From assembly GCA_964463605.1 (NCBI GenBank), contig CAYXBZ010000015.1, positions 1-19,230 on the forward strand: a stretch of DNA of 19,230 nucleotides, in the 5' to 3' direction. This document shows, piece after piece, positions 1 to 6,931 of this stretch. How positions within the stretch are numbered: position 1 is the first letter of the stretch; each line of letters starts with the position of its first letter. Below the pieces are notes generated by a model. That model saw nothing but the letters and a program-made list of their open reading frames with translations. It was not told the DNA's origin and searched no databases. This DNA comes from DAOLOF01 sp964463605 (GTDB taxonomy: Bacteria; Patescibacteriota; Microgenomatia; UBA1400; PJMF01). The position numbers were made by a program, and so were the translations under genes.

Positions 1-163
1 CTAGTTCTAAAAATTTTGGCTTAGGTTTTCCATACCGGTAAAGCATGTTGATAGTAATCAATTTTTTATATTTAAATTGAGGGTTATAATTGCCGTCTTT
101 ATCAAAAAACTTTCTCTTTTCTTCTTCAAGGTTGATGGGAGTTAAGTCTTGGACTAAGCTCAT
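1..163 (-). CDS. DUF1704-like (QEGLA-motif / MATCAP-type) protein, N-terminal fragment
   Basis: Only the first 54 codons are in the window; the frame is open from the ATG at 161-163 to the left edge. The fragment contains a segment INLEEEKRKFF and then NYNPQFKY, followed by a basic stretch. NPxF/NPQF near the N-terminus after an acidic LEEEK helix is what I recall for DUF1704 proteins (annotated in bacteria as flavohaemoglobin expression-modulating QEGLA motif proteins; the eukaryotic relatives include the tubulin carboxypeptidase MATCAP). The HExxxH metallopeptidase motif would lie outside the window, so the call rests on this short stretch and on context. It follows the ATP-grasp gene by 90 nt on the same strand, and ATP-grasp/7TM/DUF1704 gene trios are a known neighbourhood. 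A weak GAAAG lies before the ATG. The family assignment is moderate; that this is a gene is likely. Confidence 0.6.
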   Translation of the reverse strand, partial: MSLVQDLTPINLEEEKRKFFDKDGNYNPQFKYKKLITINMLYRYGKPKPKFLEL

Positions 164-253
164 AGATATCTTTCAGTAAATTGTTTATTTGTGGATGATG
201 AATGTTGGAAAAAACAGTAAAGGTTGATGAGTATAAATTGGAGTTAAAAAAGT

Positions 254-1525
254 TTAATTATCGATTCTTACCAAAAAGTTGGACAGATCCCTTCGTCCAA
301 TTTCAATTTTATGCTTGCTGCGATCCAATCTTTTGGAAACAATCATCTCGGTGTCAACCAGCTGTTCTTTTAATTCAAAGTCTACTTCAACCACTGGCAC
401 TTTTCCTTCACCTGCTTCTTGTTGATACCAAAGTAAATCCTCAATGTCGATCAGTCCTAGGTCCCTGGCTAGTTCGCTGGCGATAGCGCTGCGGTATCTA
501 CCAGTTTTAATGAAAGCCTCCACCTCTCTTTGGGAGTTGTTGTCTCCAAAAACAATTACTTCTTCTTGATGATTAACAATGGGTCTTTTTTCATCATCTG
601 TTTCGAAATAGTTTTCAGCAAATAATGCTTGAGCAATTCTGACTCCGTGTTCAGGATTTAAGACGTTAATGTCAGCAACTTTTTCGATGCGTTTTCTCAA
701 TCCTGCTTGATTGGCAATTTGAATCGACAAACCAGGTCGATAGTTTAATTCTACTACCATAGGTCCTTTTTCCTGGTGAAGAAAGAGATCAACTCCTCCA
801 TAAACTAGTTTTGCAGCTTGAGCTGCTCGAACCGCTGTTAAAAGTGTTTTTTTCCAAAACGGTATTTGAATATTCTTTAACTCAATTTTTGTGTCGGGCA
901 AATATTTAATCAATTGAGTTTTATTGGCAGCAGCATAAGTAGTGAGTCCGGTGCCAATATCAATACCGACACCCAGAGCACCCTGACTTTGATTGGCTCT
1001 TCCCTCTGATTCTTTTGTAGGTAGCCGCAAGTATGCCATCACTGGAACACTGTTAAAAACTACCACTCTTAAATCAGGAGTTCCTTTATATGAATACTTC
1101 ATCAAGGTTGAGTGGGGAATGATTCTTTCTTCAATAATCACTTTGGGAGTAGCTCCGTGAGAACTGTATTGACCTTCTAAGATATCGAAACAATGGATTT
1201 TTAACTCTTCTTGAGACCATCTTTTACCAACAACATCAATCCAGTTATTGCCTCTTTTTTTCTCATAGGCAACAACTCCTTTTCCAGCATGTCCGTTAGT
1301 TGGTTTAATCACAAAATCTTTAGTGAGATGATCCCAGTTAAATTGATTTACGTCTTCGATTGAGGTAAGAATACCGTAAACATTTGGAGTGGGAATACCC
1401 TCATTTAGAAGTAATACTTTGGTGGCATACTTAGAGTGACAGATACTCTTTGAAAACTTGGGGTTCAAAGGAACATAAAGCCGGTTACGGGCGTTCATGC
1501 CCAAAACATCACTCGGATTGATCAT
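254..1525 (-). CDS. ATP-grasp alpha-L-glutamate ligase-like protein fused to a retropepsin-like domain
   Basis: A 423-residue protein. Residues 1-310 are a RimK-like ATP-grasp ligase of the 'alpha-L-glutamate ligase-like' group: the N-terminal LGMNARN..Y..LNP segment, the ATP lysine in DFVIKPTNGHAGKG (K74), the GTPDLRVVVFN strand, and metal ligands in GGVDLF (D246) and VVELNYRPG (E259, N261). Such enzymes form amide or peptide bonds using ATP. The relatives I know end near residue 320; here about 100 residues follow (320-423) that resemble the retropepsin-like RimK-associated protease: FIKTGRYRSAIASELARDLGL, then VPVVEVDF and a final IGRRDLSNFLV. The catalytic DTG motif reads KTG (K340), so this domain is probably inactive as a protease. 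The ATG lies inside the end of the upstream 7-TM gene (17-nt overlap), implying translational coupling; M10 is an alternative start. The ligase call is firm, its substrate unknown, the retropepsin assignment likely. Confidence 0.85.
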   Translation of the reverse strand: MINPSDVLGMNARNRLYVPLNPKFSKSICHSKYATKVLLLNEGIPTPNVYGILTSIEDVNQFNWDHLTKDFVIKPTNGHAGKGVVAYEKKRGNNWIDVVGKRWSQEELKIHCFDILEGQYSSHGATPKVIIEERIIPHSTLMKYSYKGTPDLRVVVFNSVPVMAYLRLPTKESEGRANQSQGALGVGIDIGTGLTTYAAANKTQLIKYLPDTKIELKNIQIPFWKKTLLTAVRAAQAAKLVYGGVDLFLHQEKGPMVVELNYRPGLSIQIANQAGLRKRIEKVADINVLNPEHGVRIAQALFAENYFETDDEKRPIVNHQEEVIVFGDNNSQREVEAFIKTGRYRSAIASELARDLGLIDIEDLLWYQQEAGEGKVPVVEVDFELKEQLVDTEMIVSKRLDRSKHKIEIGRRDLSNFLVRIDN

Positions 1526-2522
1526 CGTGGCTGGATTCTTGGAAAATATCCTGGCCCAAAATTGAGCTGAAGCGCAAAAACTCCAGTAATCTTAAGCCGG
1601 TGTATTTACCTATAACGTAGTTTATGAATGCAGTTCCAAGTAGCGTGAGCTCGGGTCGAAGTAACACAAACCGCTGAATCTGTTCTTGGCTAATAATTAG
1701 CGAACAGACAATGGCAATTAACAAAGTTTCTAGGGCAATTTTTAGAGCTTCTTTTTGACTATTGAATAACTGAGAGTTCATGAAGTTTTCAGTTAAGATG
1801 ATGATAATCAAGATGGGAAAGATGCTGATTGTTAACAGTTGGAAAATTGCCAGCTTAGACGACAATATCAGCAAAAGCAAAATAAAGATTGACACTCCCC
1901 AGAGTATGGTTGCAGTTCTTGGAAGATAGGGAAGATTAAATTTCTTTACGATGGCTCGAGTGATAGTGGCTCCAAATAGCACCGCAACAAATATGATAAT
2001 ACCAGTAACAATCTCGGTGGATACAAATGCTACCGACAAAACTGCTGGAATATAGATGCCAAAACCTCTTAAACCAACAATATGACGCGATGCGGCAATG
2101 ATCGAAGCTACTAGAGGAAACAGCAACAGTAATACGATGATATTAGCCGAGAGACCCATCTCAACCGAGTCTCGAATCATGTGTTGTAAAAAATTGTGCC
2201 AAGATAGAGGACCAACGGGATTTTCCAGTAAAAAAGATGATAATCTACCTCGAGACTCGCCGGTGGTATCTGTAATGTCTTCTGCTCTGCGCTCAATAAT
2301 CCTCTGCTCTACTTGGGCTGCTGGAGAGGCATCGGCTGAATCGGTTGCTTCGGCTGAGTCGGTGGCAATTAATTCTAAATCGACAATCTCTTCTTGGTTT
2401 TCTTGAGCTAACGCTTGAGGGGCAACTTCTTGGGCTGAAATAACTTGAACCGAGTGCCCTATCAACAGACTGGTAATTGAAGTCAATAAACACACTTGAA
2501 TGAAAGTTTTAATTTTTCGCAT
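1509..2522 (-). CDS. 7-transmembrane protein of the transglutaminase-associated 7TM family, lacking the transglutaminase domain
   Basis: A 337-residue membrane protein. Residues 1-30 are a signal peptide (basic start, hydrophobic core, ISAQ cleavage region). Residues 31-115 are an acidic Ala/Ser/Asp-rich extracytoplasmic spacer, and about seven hydrophobic helices run from 125 to 320. The segment FPLVASIIAASRHIVGLRGFG followed by IPAVLSVAF and LPYLPRTATIL matches what I recall of the 7TM domain 'usually fused to an inactive transglutaminase', found next to RimK-like ATP-grasp genes. Family members are around 500 residues because of the inactive transglutaminase; that domain is absent here and replaced by the short acidic spacer. 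It is first in the operon with the ATP-grasp gene, whose start it overlaps by 17 nt. A perfect TATAAT ends 7 nt before the ATG, so the message may be leaderless. It could serve as the membrane platform or exporter for the ligase product; that is inference. Confidence 0.75.
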   Translation of the reverse strand: MRKIKTFIQVCLLTSITSLLIGHSVQVISAQEVAPQALAQENQEEIVDLELIATDSAEATDSADASPAAQVEQRIIERRAEDITDTTGESRGRLSSFLLENPVGPLSWHNFLQHMIRDSVEMGLSANIIVLLLLFPLVASIIAASRHIVGLRGFGIYIPAVLSVAFVSTEIVTGIIIFVAVLFGATITRAIVKKFNLPYLPRTATILWGVSIFILLLLILSSKLAIFQLLTISIFPILIIIILTENFMNSQLFNSQKEALKIALETLLIAIVCSLIISQEQIQRFVLLRPELTLLGTAFINYVIGKYTGLRLLEFLRFSSILGQDIFQESSHDDQSE

Positions 2523-2529
2523 AAACCTT

Positions 2530-2535
2530 ATTATA
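2530..2535 (-). promoter_or_regulatory. -10 element for the 7TM/ATP-grasp operon
   Basis: On the minus strand a consensus TATAAT is followed by only 7 nt (AAGGTTT) before the ATG of the 7-TM gene. Transcription would be expected to begin at or within a base or two of the start codon, giving a leaderless mRNA. No good -35 hexamer is visible. Confidence 0.55.
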
Positions 2536-2615
2536 TCAATTTTAAAACTCCAGGGTATTTATGTGGAGAAATAATTATTAATTGTTGCTCTCCAGAGTTA
2601 ATATTCGCGTATTTT

Positions 2616-2972
2616 CTAGAGAATCTTGCTGAGAATATTTTGGGTGACGCTAATAATTACTGAGACCAGTAGTAGTGACCCAAACTCACCAAGGGCAATG
2701 CCAGATAAAACCATGGGTTGAATTTGAAATCCTGGTACCAAGAATGTTGCCAACCATAACAAAAATACATTGATCACTAATGAGAAAAGTCCCAGAGTGA
2801 CAATGTTGATTGGTAAGAAAAGTAGTTTTAGGACAGGTTTTGCGATCTTCTGCAAAAGAGTTAATACTAAACTAGCCAACAATAGAGTGACAATATTCAT
2901 GTAGCTGATTGTTGGTATTGCCCAAGCTAGTATGGCGATGGTGATGGCGGTTATGAGTAGTGAGCGGATCAT
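2616..2972 (-). CDS. Holin-like small membrane protein (phage holin family IV / PF04020-like)
   Basis: A 118-residue, almost entirely hydrophobic protein with four predicted membrane helices (about 5-22, 25-50, 55-80 and 90-115). The segment KPVLKLLFLPINIVTLGLFSLVINVFLLWL, quoted here only by its core LPINIVTLGLF, is typical of the 'mycobacterial four-TMS phage holin, superfamily IV' proteins that occur widely as single chromosomal genes, also in bacteria without prophage. The name reflects topology; cellular genes of this type have no established lytic role. It starts at ATG 2970-2972, downstream of its own TATAAT (3021-3026) with a leader of roughly 40 nt, and lies between the uvrC cluster and the 7TM/ATP-grasp operon. 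No other phage gene is near it. The family call is good, the function unknown. Confidence 0.8.
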   Translation of the reverse strand: MIRSLLITAITIAILAWAIPTISYMNIVTLLLASLVLTLLQKIAKPVLKLLFLPINIVTLGLFSLVINVFLLWLATFLVPGFQIQPMVLSGIALGEFGSLLLVSVIISVTQNILSKIL

Positions 2973-3020
2973 AGATGTGTAATAAAAATTGATTGGTAAA
3001 AAATACTTGTTTTAATTCTG

Positions 3021-3026
3021 ATTATA
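3021..3026 (-). promoter_or_regulatory. -10 element upstream of the holin-like gene
   Basis: TATAAT on the minus strand, about 49 nt before the holin-like ATG. It directly abuts a GC-rich palindrome (3027-3054) that would occupy the spacer between -10 and -35, so the palindrome could influence promoter strength. Confidence 0.4.
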
Positions 3027-3054
3027 CCCCGTAGTCCCGCTAAGCGGGACGGGG
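3027..3054. repeat. GC-rich palindrome downstream of uvrC
   Basis: GTCCCGC-TAA-GCGGGAC at 3034-3050 is a perfect 7-bp inverted repeat with a 3-nt loop. It is flanked by CCCC (3027-3030) and GGGG (3051-3054), which extend the stem across a GTA bulge. It stands out against the AT-rich surroundings. No T-run follows it on the minus strand, so a classical intrinsic terminator for uvrC is not obvious; it may be a dispersed palindromic repeat or a hairpin that stabilises the mRNA end. Confidence 0.6.
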
Positions 3055-3142
3055 AACAAATCTAATACCATTACTAATTTGCGAATTTATTGATGCTATT
3101 AACAATAGTCTAATTTACATCTGACTTCTGTTCAACTAGATT

Positions 3143-4552
3143 CTAAATAAGCGAAGCTTTTCTTCGTAATCTTACGTGTTGTTTTTTTGCAAATCGATGT
3201 GATTCATCACGAATATTCTGAACAAGGTGTAAGGTGGGGTGATCTGGAGGAAGGGTGATAATTTGGTAATTAATTTTTTGACGATTCTTGACTCTGAATT
3301 TTTCAACAGGTATTACTAATCTATCGGGATTCTTTTCAATTCCGATGACTGGAATAGCATCTTCCCAAGCAAGAAGAGCAGCTCTAACTTGGCCTTTTCC
3401 TCCGTCAACAACGATCAAATTTGGAGTCAACCACTCCGAATGTTTGCTGCGTCGACTGATCGCTTGTTTCATCATTTGGTAATCATTTGGGGTATTTAAG
3501 CTACGAATATTAAACAGTCTATACTCACTTTTATCTGGTTTTCCTTGAGAGAAAACTACCATTGAGACTGCAGCGTTTTCTCCCATTAGGTTACTCACGT
3601 CATAACCTTCAATTCTATTGAGTTTTTGTAGTCGAGAAATAACTCCTGTTTCAATTAAAATCCGGCGTAGATGATCCAGGGCATCTTGAGAAACGCTATC
3701 ATGCAAAGCTGGTAAAATTAGATCGGGTTTAAGCTTAAATTGTCGGCTTGTGACATCTTCAATAAGGTTTATCTTTTGTTTAATTTTGTTGGCTTGTTCA
3801 AAATGAAGTTCATCAGCCAACTGTTTCATCTGTTGTTGCATGTGTTTAATTACTTCCTTCTTCTCACCTTTGAGAAAAAGAACGAGTTGTTCGAGATTTT
3901 GGGCATATTCTTCTTGTGAGATTTGACCAATACAAGCTCCAGGGCACAGATCAAGATGATAATAAAAACATGAACGATGATAGCGCTTCAGCTCTTGTTG
4001 AGGATTGGAAGTTTGGCTACTGGCTCTTTGTTCAGCCAAATCACACCAAGGGAAAATTTTTCTAGCAATCTTTAACACCTGCTTAAGTTTATAAGCACTG
4101 CTAAATGGACCAAGAGCGGTCTTTTTCTCGGACTCTATCAGATCATTTTTTCGAACGAGTCTTAAAGAAGGAAAAGCATTGTTGTTTATTGCCAGGTAAA
4201 TAGGGCTTTTATCATCTTTGAGTTGAATGTTAAATTCTGGCTGATGAAGGCGGATTAACTCTGCCTCAATGAGTAGAGCTTCTAACTCACTGTTTAAAAC
4301 TCTGTGTTTAAGTTGAGATGCTGTCTGAACGAGAGTTTGTTTTTGCTGACTTAGTTGTTCAATTTGAGTATAGCTAGTGACTCTCTTCTTGAGATTCTTC
4401 GCTTTCCCGACGTACAAGACTTTGTCTTCTTCGTCCAAAAACCAGTATACCCCCGGTTGTGACGGTAAAGACAAAAGCGAAGATTCCCAAGAGAAGATAT
4501 GCTTGTTCTTGGGAAAGGTTGATTGGGAAGAGTGATTGTTGTTGATGGTCAT
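3143..4552 (-). CDS. uvrC: UvrC, excinuclease ABC endonuclease subunit, lacking the C-terminal HhH domain
   Basis: UvrC makes the 3' and 5' incisions around a UvrB-marked lesion. In order: the GIY-YIG nuclease (PGVYWF, Y36; LYVGKAKNLKKR with Y47 and R57; E97 in LIEAELI); the FeS-cluster cysteines C170, C195, C203 and C207, with a longer loop than usual between the first two; a UVR motif near 225-265 that binds UvrB; and the RNase H-like nuclease with D318 (EGYDVSN), D383 (VVDGGKGQ) and H452 (RDESHRFA). The protein stops 17 residues after H452, at 469 aa against about 600 in E. coli, so the helix-hairpin-helix DNA-binding tail is missing, and nothing resembling it follows in any frame. The first 179 nt lie inside the 3' end of the upstream transglutaminase gene. 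The GIY-YIG core sits in that overlap, so a later start is not possible. The catalytic residues all look intact. Confidence 0.93.
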   Translation of the reverse strand: MTINNNHSSQSTFPKNKHIFSWESSLLSLPSQPGVYWFLDEEDKVLYVGKAKNLKKRVTSYTQIEQLSQQKQTLVQTASQLKHRVLNSELEALLIEAELIRLHQPEFNIQLKDDKSPIYLAINNNAFPSLRLVRKNDLIESEKKTALGPFSSAYKLKQVLKIARKIFPWCDLAEQRASSQTSNPQQELKRYHRSCFYYHLDLCPGACIGQISQEEYAQNLEQLVLFLKGEKKEVIKHMQQQMKQLADELHFEQANKIKQKINLIEDVTSRQFKLKPDLILPALHDSVSQDALDHLRRILIETGVISRLQKLNRIEGYDVSNLMGENAAVSMVVFSQGKPDKSEYRLFNIRSLNTPNDYQMMKQAISRRSKHSEWLTPNLIVVDGGKGQVRAALLAWEDAIPVIGIEKNPDRLVIPVEKFRVKNRQKINYQIITLPPDHPTLHLVQNIRDESHRFAKKQHVRLRRKASLI

Positions 4553-6383
4553 CTCTTGTTAGCTGAGTAATAAATTCTGAGATATTGTTAGTAACTGGCT
4601 TAATTGTTTTAATTGAAAATTTTTTTTGGGCAACACTATCTTTATTGGTTAGTTCAACTACAATCTCATCTTCTTGAGGAAGTAGATTATTGCCATTAAA
4701 TACTTGCAACGATACGTTCTTTGTTTCCCATGGCAATAAAGTTAATGTCTGCTCGCTTGGATAACTTTCTACTTGGTTATTCTTAGAGTGGATTCTTAGT
4801 TGATTATTGTACCAGGCAGATCCAGTTGTGTTTATTAGCACCAATTCATACCAACTTGGCATCTTAATAAACCCCAATATTTTTTTTGGCTCAAGAACTA
4901 TCTCAAAACTTGCTTCTGTATTAGGAAACTTTTCTCCAAATTCGATGGCAAGATCCTTTGATTCTTGATTGGGCAGTTTGTAGTTACCTGCAGCTAAGGG
5001 AAGGCGACTGGAGCGACCATTGTATGCAAAAACAATATGTTTTAAGTCAAATTGATGAAAGTAATCAACTCCTTTCATTGTGCTTCCCCAAGTTGGATCG
5101 ATGGGAGTCCATGAGTTATTCTCTTGATTGTAATATTCTGGCCAGGCGTGAAGAACGTCAGTAACCAAACTCAATGGTTGTAAAATTGGATCATTGCTAT
5201 GTGCGTATCCAGTCGCTCGGCGGGCTGGAATATTATTTACTCTCGCCAGGGCGATAAAAAGATCGGTAAACTCCTGACAAGTTGCCAAGTCGGGATTTCT
5301 TAATGCTTCAACTGCACCCAGTCTTTCTAATTTTTGAGTTAAATCTTCTTGGGTGTAGTTTAGGGTATCTACAACGAATTTGTAGATTGAGTAACTATCT
5401 TGATTTTGTGATGCTGTCTGAATAATTTCTTGGTTACCAATCTCCCAATAGGGCTGACTAGATAGGTGGTCGTTAAGAGGACTGATGTTTAGGTGAGGAT
5501 TAACTTCTTCAAGACTAATTTGGGCGGAGGCTTCAATCTGAACCTCAACAGTTTCATTTGCTGGTAAGTAGTAGGTGGCTATCCAGTTACCATCAGCATC
5601 AGATTCAATTTGCCGAGGTTTTGGATCGAGTAAGGTGTAGGCTACGTTCTGATATGGTGTGTCTGGAGGTAAGCTTACCTGAGTAATTGCTGGTTGATTA
5701 TTGGGGTTTTGAAGGTGATAGCGAATACTAAGATTAAAAATTTGCTGTGATCCAAAAATGGCTGATACTCCTTCGTTGCCTAGATTGTTATAACTCAGCA
5801 CGAATGTTTGGCCATCTTGCCTGATGCTATATCCTTCAGGCTTGATACGCGAAGGATGCCCAAACTGAAGAGGAGTAATTAATATTACCTGATGTTCATC
5901 GTACATTTGCTCACCGCTCATGGCGGGGATGAACGTTTCCAGTATTTGTCCATTAATCTCTGACATAACTGGATTCAGATAACTAACACGAAACTCCCTG
6001 ACTTTATCTTTTCCCAAAACCTGGTCGGCAAACTCAATCTCGATTGAGGTTCCGTTGTTTCCTCGTTGGATGTTAGCTTCAATTGGTTGTTGCCCTGAAG
6101 TCACATTAATGTCGCGTATTGCTTCAGTTCCGAGGCTCATGCTATAGCGATTGATGTAGTACTCTGGGGTAAGATTACGAATGCGAAAAGCGTGTTCAAC
6201 CCTGGTATCTCCTTCAGTATCAACGGTGTAGGTGCTGGTAAGTGAGGTATGAAAGTGCTCAGAAGTACTGTTAGCACTAACTTCTTGGATTGCCGAAAAA
6301 AGATAGCCGAAAAGTTGTAAACTAAGTACAGTCCAAATCACCAGCAATCTCTTTAAGCTTGAGATAAATTTGGTTCGCATCAT
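4374..6383 (-). CDS. Membrane-anchored transglutaminase-like protein
   Basis: A 669-residue exported protein with an N-terminal signal peptide (about 1-37). A beta-rich N-terminal region (40-290) precedes a transglutaminase/protease-like core (about 330-460) with a complete Cys-His-Asp triad: C369 in DLATCQEF, H412 in VLHAWPEYY and D429 in PIDPTWG. A further beta-sandwich region (480-600) and a C-terminal membrane helix (about 628-650) follow, with a basic tail (GRRRQ..VRR) facing the cytoplasm. The topology is a large external domain held by a C-terminal anchor. Bacterial members may act as cysteine peptidases or cross-linkers; the substrate is unknown. It follows the NYN gene by 20 nt, in the uvrA-to-uvrC run. 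The last 59 codons, coding the anchor and tail, double as the start of uvrC in another frame; the stop is TAG at 4374-4376. Its closeness to a 7TM protein whose relatives carry an inactive transglutaminase may or may not be meaningful. Confidence 0.85.
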   Translation of the reverse strand: MMRTKFISSLKRLLVIWTVLSLQLFGYLFSAIQEVSANSTSEHFHTSLTSTYTVDTEGDTRVEHAFRIRNLTPEYYINRYSMSLGTEAIRDINVTSGQQPIEANIQRGNNGTSIEIEFADQVLGKDKVREFRVSYLNPVMSEINGQILETFIPAMSGEQMYDEHQVILITPLQFGHPSRIKPEGYSIRQDGQTFVLSYNNLGNEGVSAIFGSQQIFNLSIRYHLQNPNNQPAITQVSLPPDTPYQNVAYTLLDPKPRQIESDADGNWIATYYLPANETVEVQIEASAQISLEEVNPHLNISPLNDHLSSQPYWEIGNQEIIQTASQNQDSYSIYKFVVDTLNYTQEDLTQKLERLGAVEALRNPDLATCQEFTDLFIALARVNNIPARRATGYAHSNDPILQPLSLVTDVLHAWPEYYNQENNSWTPIDPTWGSTMKGVDYFHQFDLKHIVFAYNGRSSRLPLAAGNYKLPNQESKDLAIEFGEKFPNTEASFEIVLEPKKILGFIKMPSWYELVLINTTGSAWYNNQLRIHSKNNQVESYPSEQTLTLLPWETKNVSLQVFNGNNLLPQEDEIVVELTNKDSVAQKKFSIKTIKPVTNNISEFITQLTRDDHQQQSLFPINLSQEQAYLLLGIFAFVFTVTTGGILVFGRRRQSLVRRESEESQEESH

Positions 6384-6403
6384 TATTGAGTAGTTGTTGA
6401 ATT

Positions 6404-6910
6404 TTATCTCTTAATCAAAAATTTCTTATGATCATCCATATCAACAAAATCGTCAACCTCCTCGATTAGAGCGCTTGAGCAAGTTTTGCCAAAGGCGTAA
6501 GCTTCAACTTGGCAACCTTCAGACAACTGAAGGTATTTGACTACAGGTATGTAATCGCCATCGCCACTGACTAAGACTATTGAATCGACTTTTTTACCCA
6601 AACGGATGGCGTCCATGGTGATGCCGACATCCCAATCACCTTTCTTTGAACCATCGGCAAAAATTTGCAGATCTTTTTCCTTGACCTCGAAACCCATTTT
6701 ATTAATGGCTTCAAAAAAGTCACGTTCTTTTTCTACTAAATCAGTTTTAATTACATAAGCGATAGCTCTAACCAATGTTCTATCGCCAACCGCGTGTCTT
6801 AAAACTTCTCCGAAATTTACCTTAGCTTTGTATAAGTGTCGGGCGCTATAGTAAAGATTTTGAATATCTACCAATACAGCCACTCTTTGACTTTTATGTT
6901 TAACTATCAT
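6404..6910 (-). CDS. NYN-domain (LabA/DUF88, PIN-like) putative ribonuclease
   Basis: A 168-residue soluble protein with the NYN fold of the LabA/DUF88 family, related to PIN nucleases. The acidic residues expected at the metal site are present: D15 in AVLVDIQNLYY, D92 and D94 in KKGDWDVGITMDAI, and D117 and D119 in LVSGDGDYIPVV. Family members are thought to cut RNA, with no substrate known for most. The gene lies 21 nt after uvrA and 20 nt before the transglutaminase gene, so co-transcription with uvrA is likely; a role in repair is possible but unproven. No Shine-Dalgarno is visible before the ATG, where an A-run stands instead. The length is normal for a single-domain member. The family is confident; the exact role is unknown. 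Confidence 0.88.
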   Translation of the reverse strand: MIVKHKSQRVAVLVDIQNLYYSARHLYKAKVNFGEVLRHAVGDRTLVRAIAYVIKTDLVEKERDFFEAINKMGFEVKEKDLQIFADGSKKGDWDVGITMDAIRLGKKVDSIVLVSGDGDYIPVVKYLQLSEGCQVEAYAFGKTCSSALIEEVDDFVDMDDHKKFLIKR

Positions 6911-6931
6911 GATTTTTTTATTATCTACTTA

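Noticed and set aside
202..486. Plus-strand 94-aa open frame at the left end
   Set aside because: It lies antisense to the conserved C-terminal part of the ATP-grasp fusion and has no recognisable sequence pattern.
2616..2972. Holin-like gene as a sign of a prophage
   Set aside because: No endolysin, structural, integrase or other phage gene is nearby, and such four-helix proteins are common chromosomal singletons.
4374..4552. Frameshift error joining transglutaminase and UvrC
   Set aside because: Both frames are intact and encode a plausible membrane anchor and a canonical GIY-YIG core respectively; an error would spoil at least one of them.
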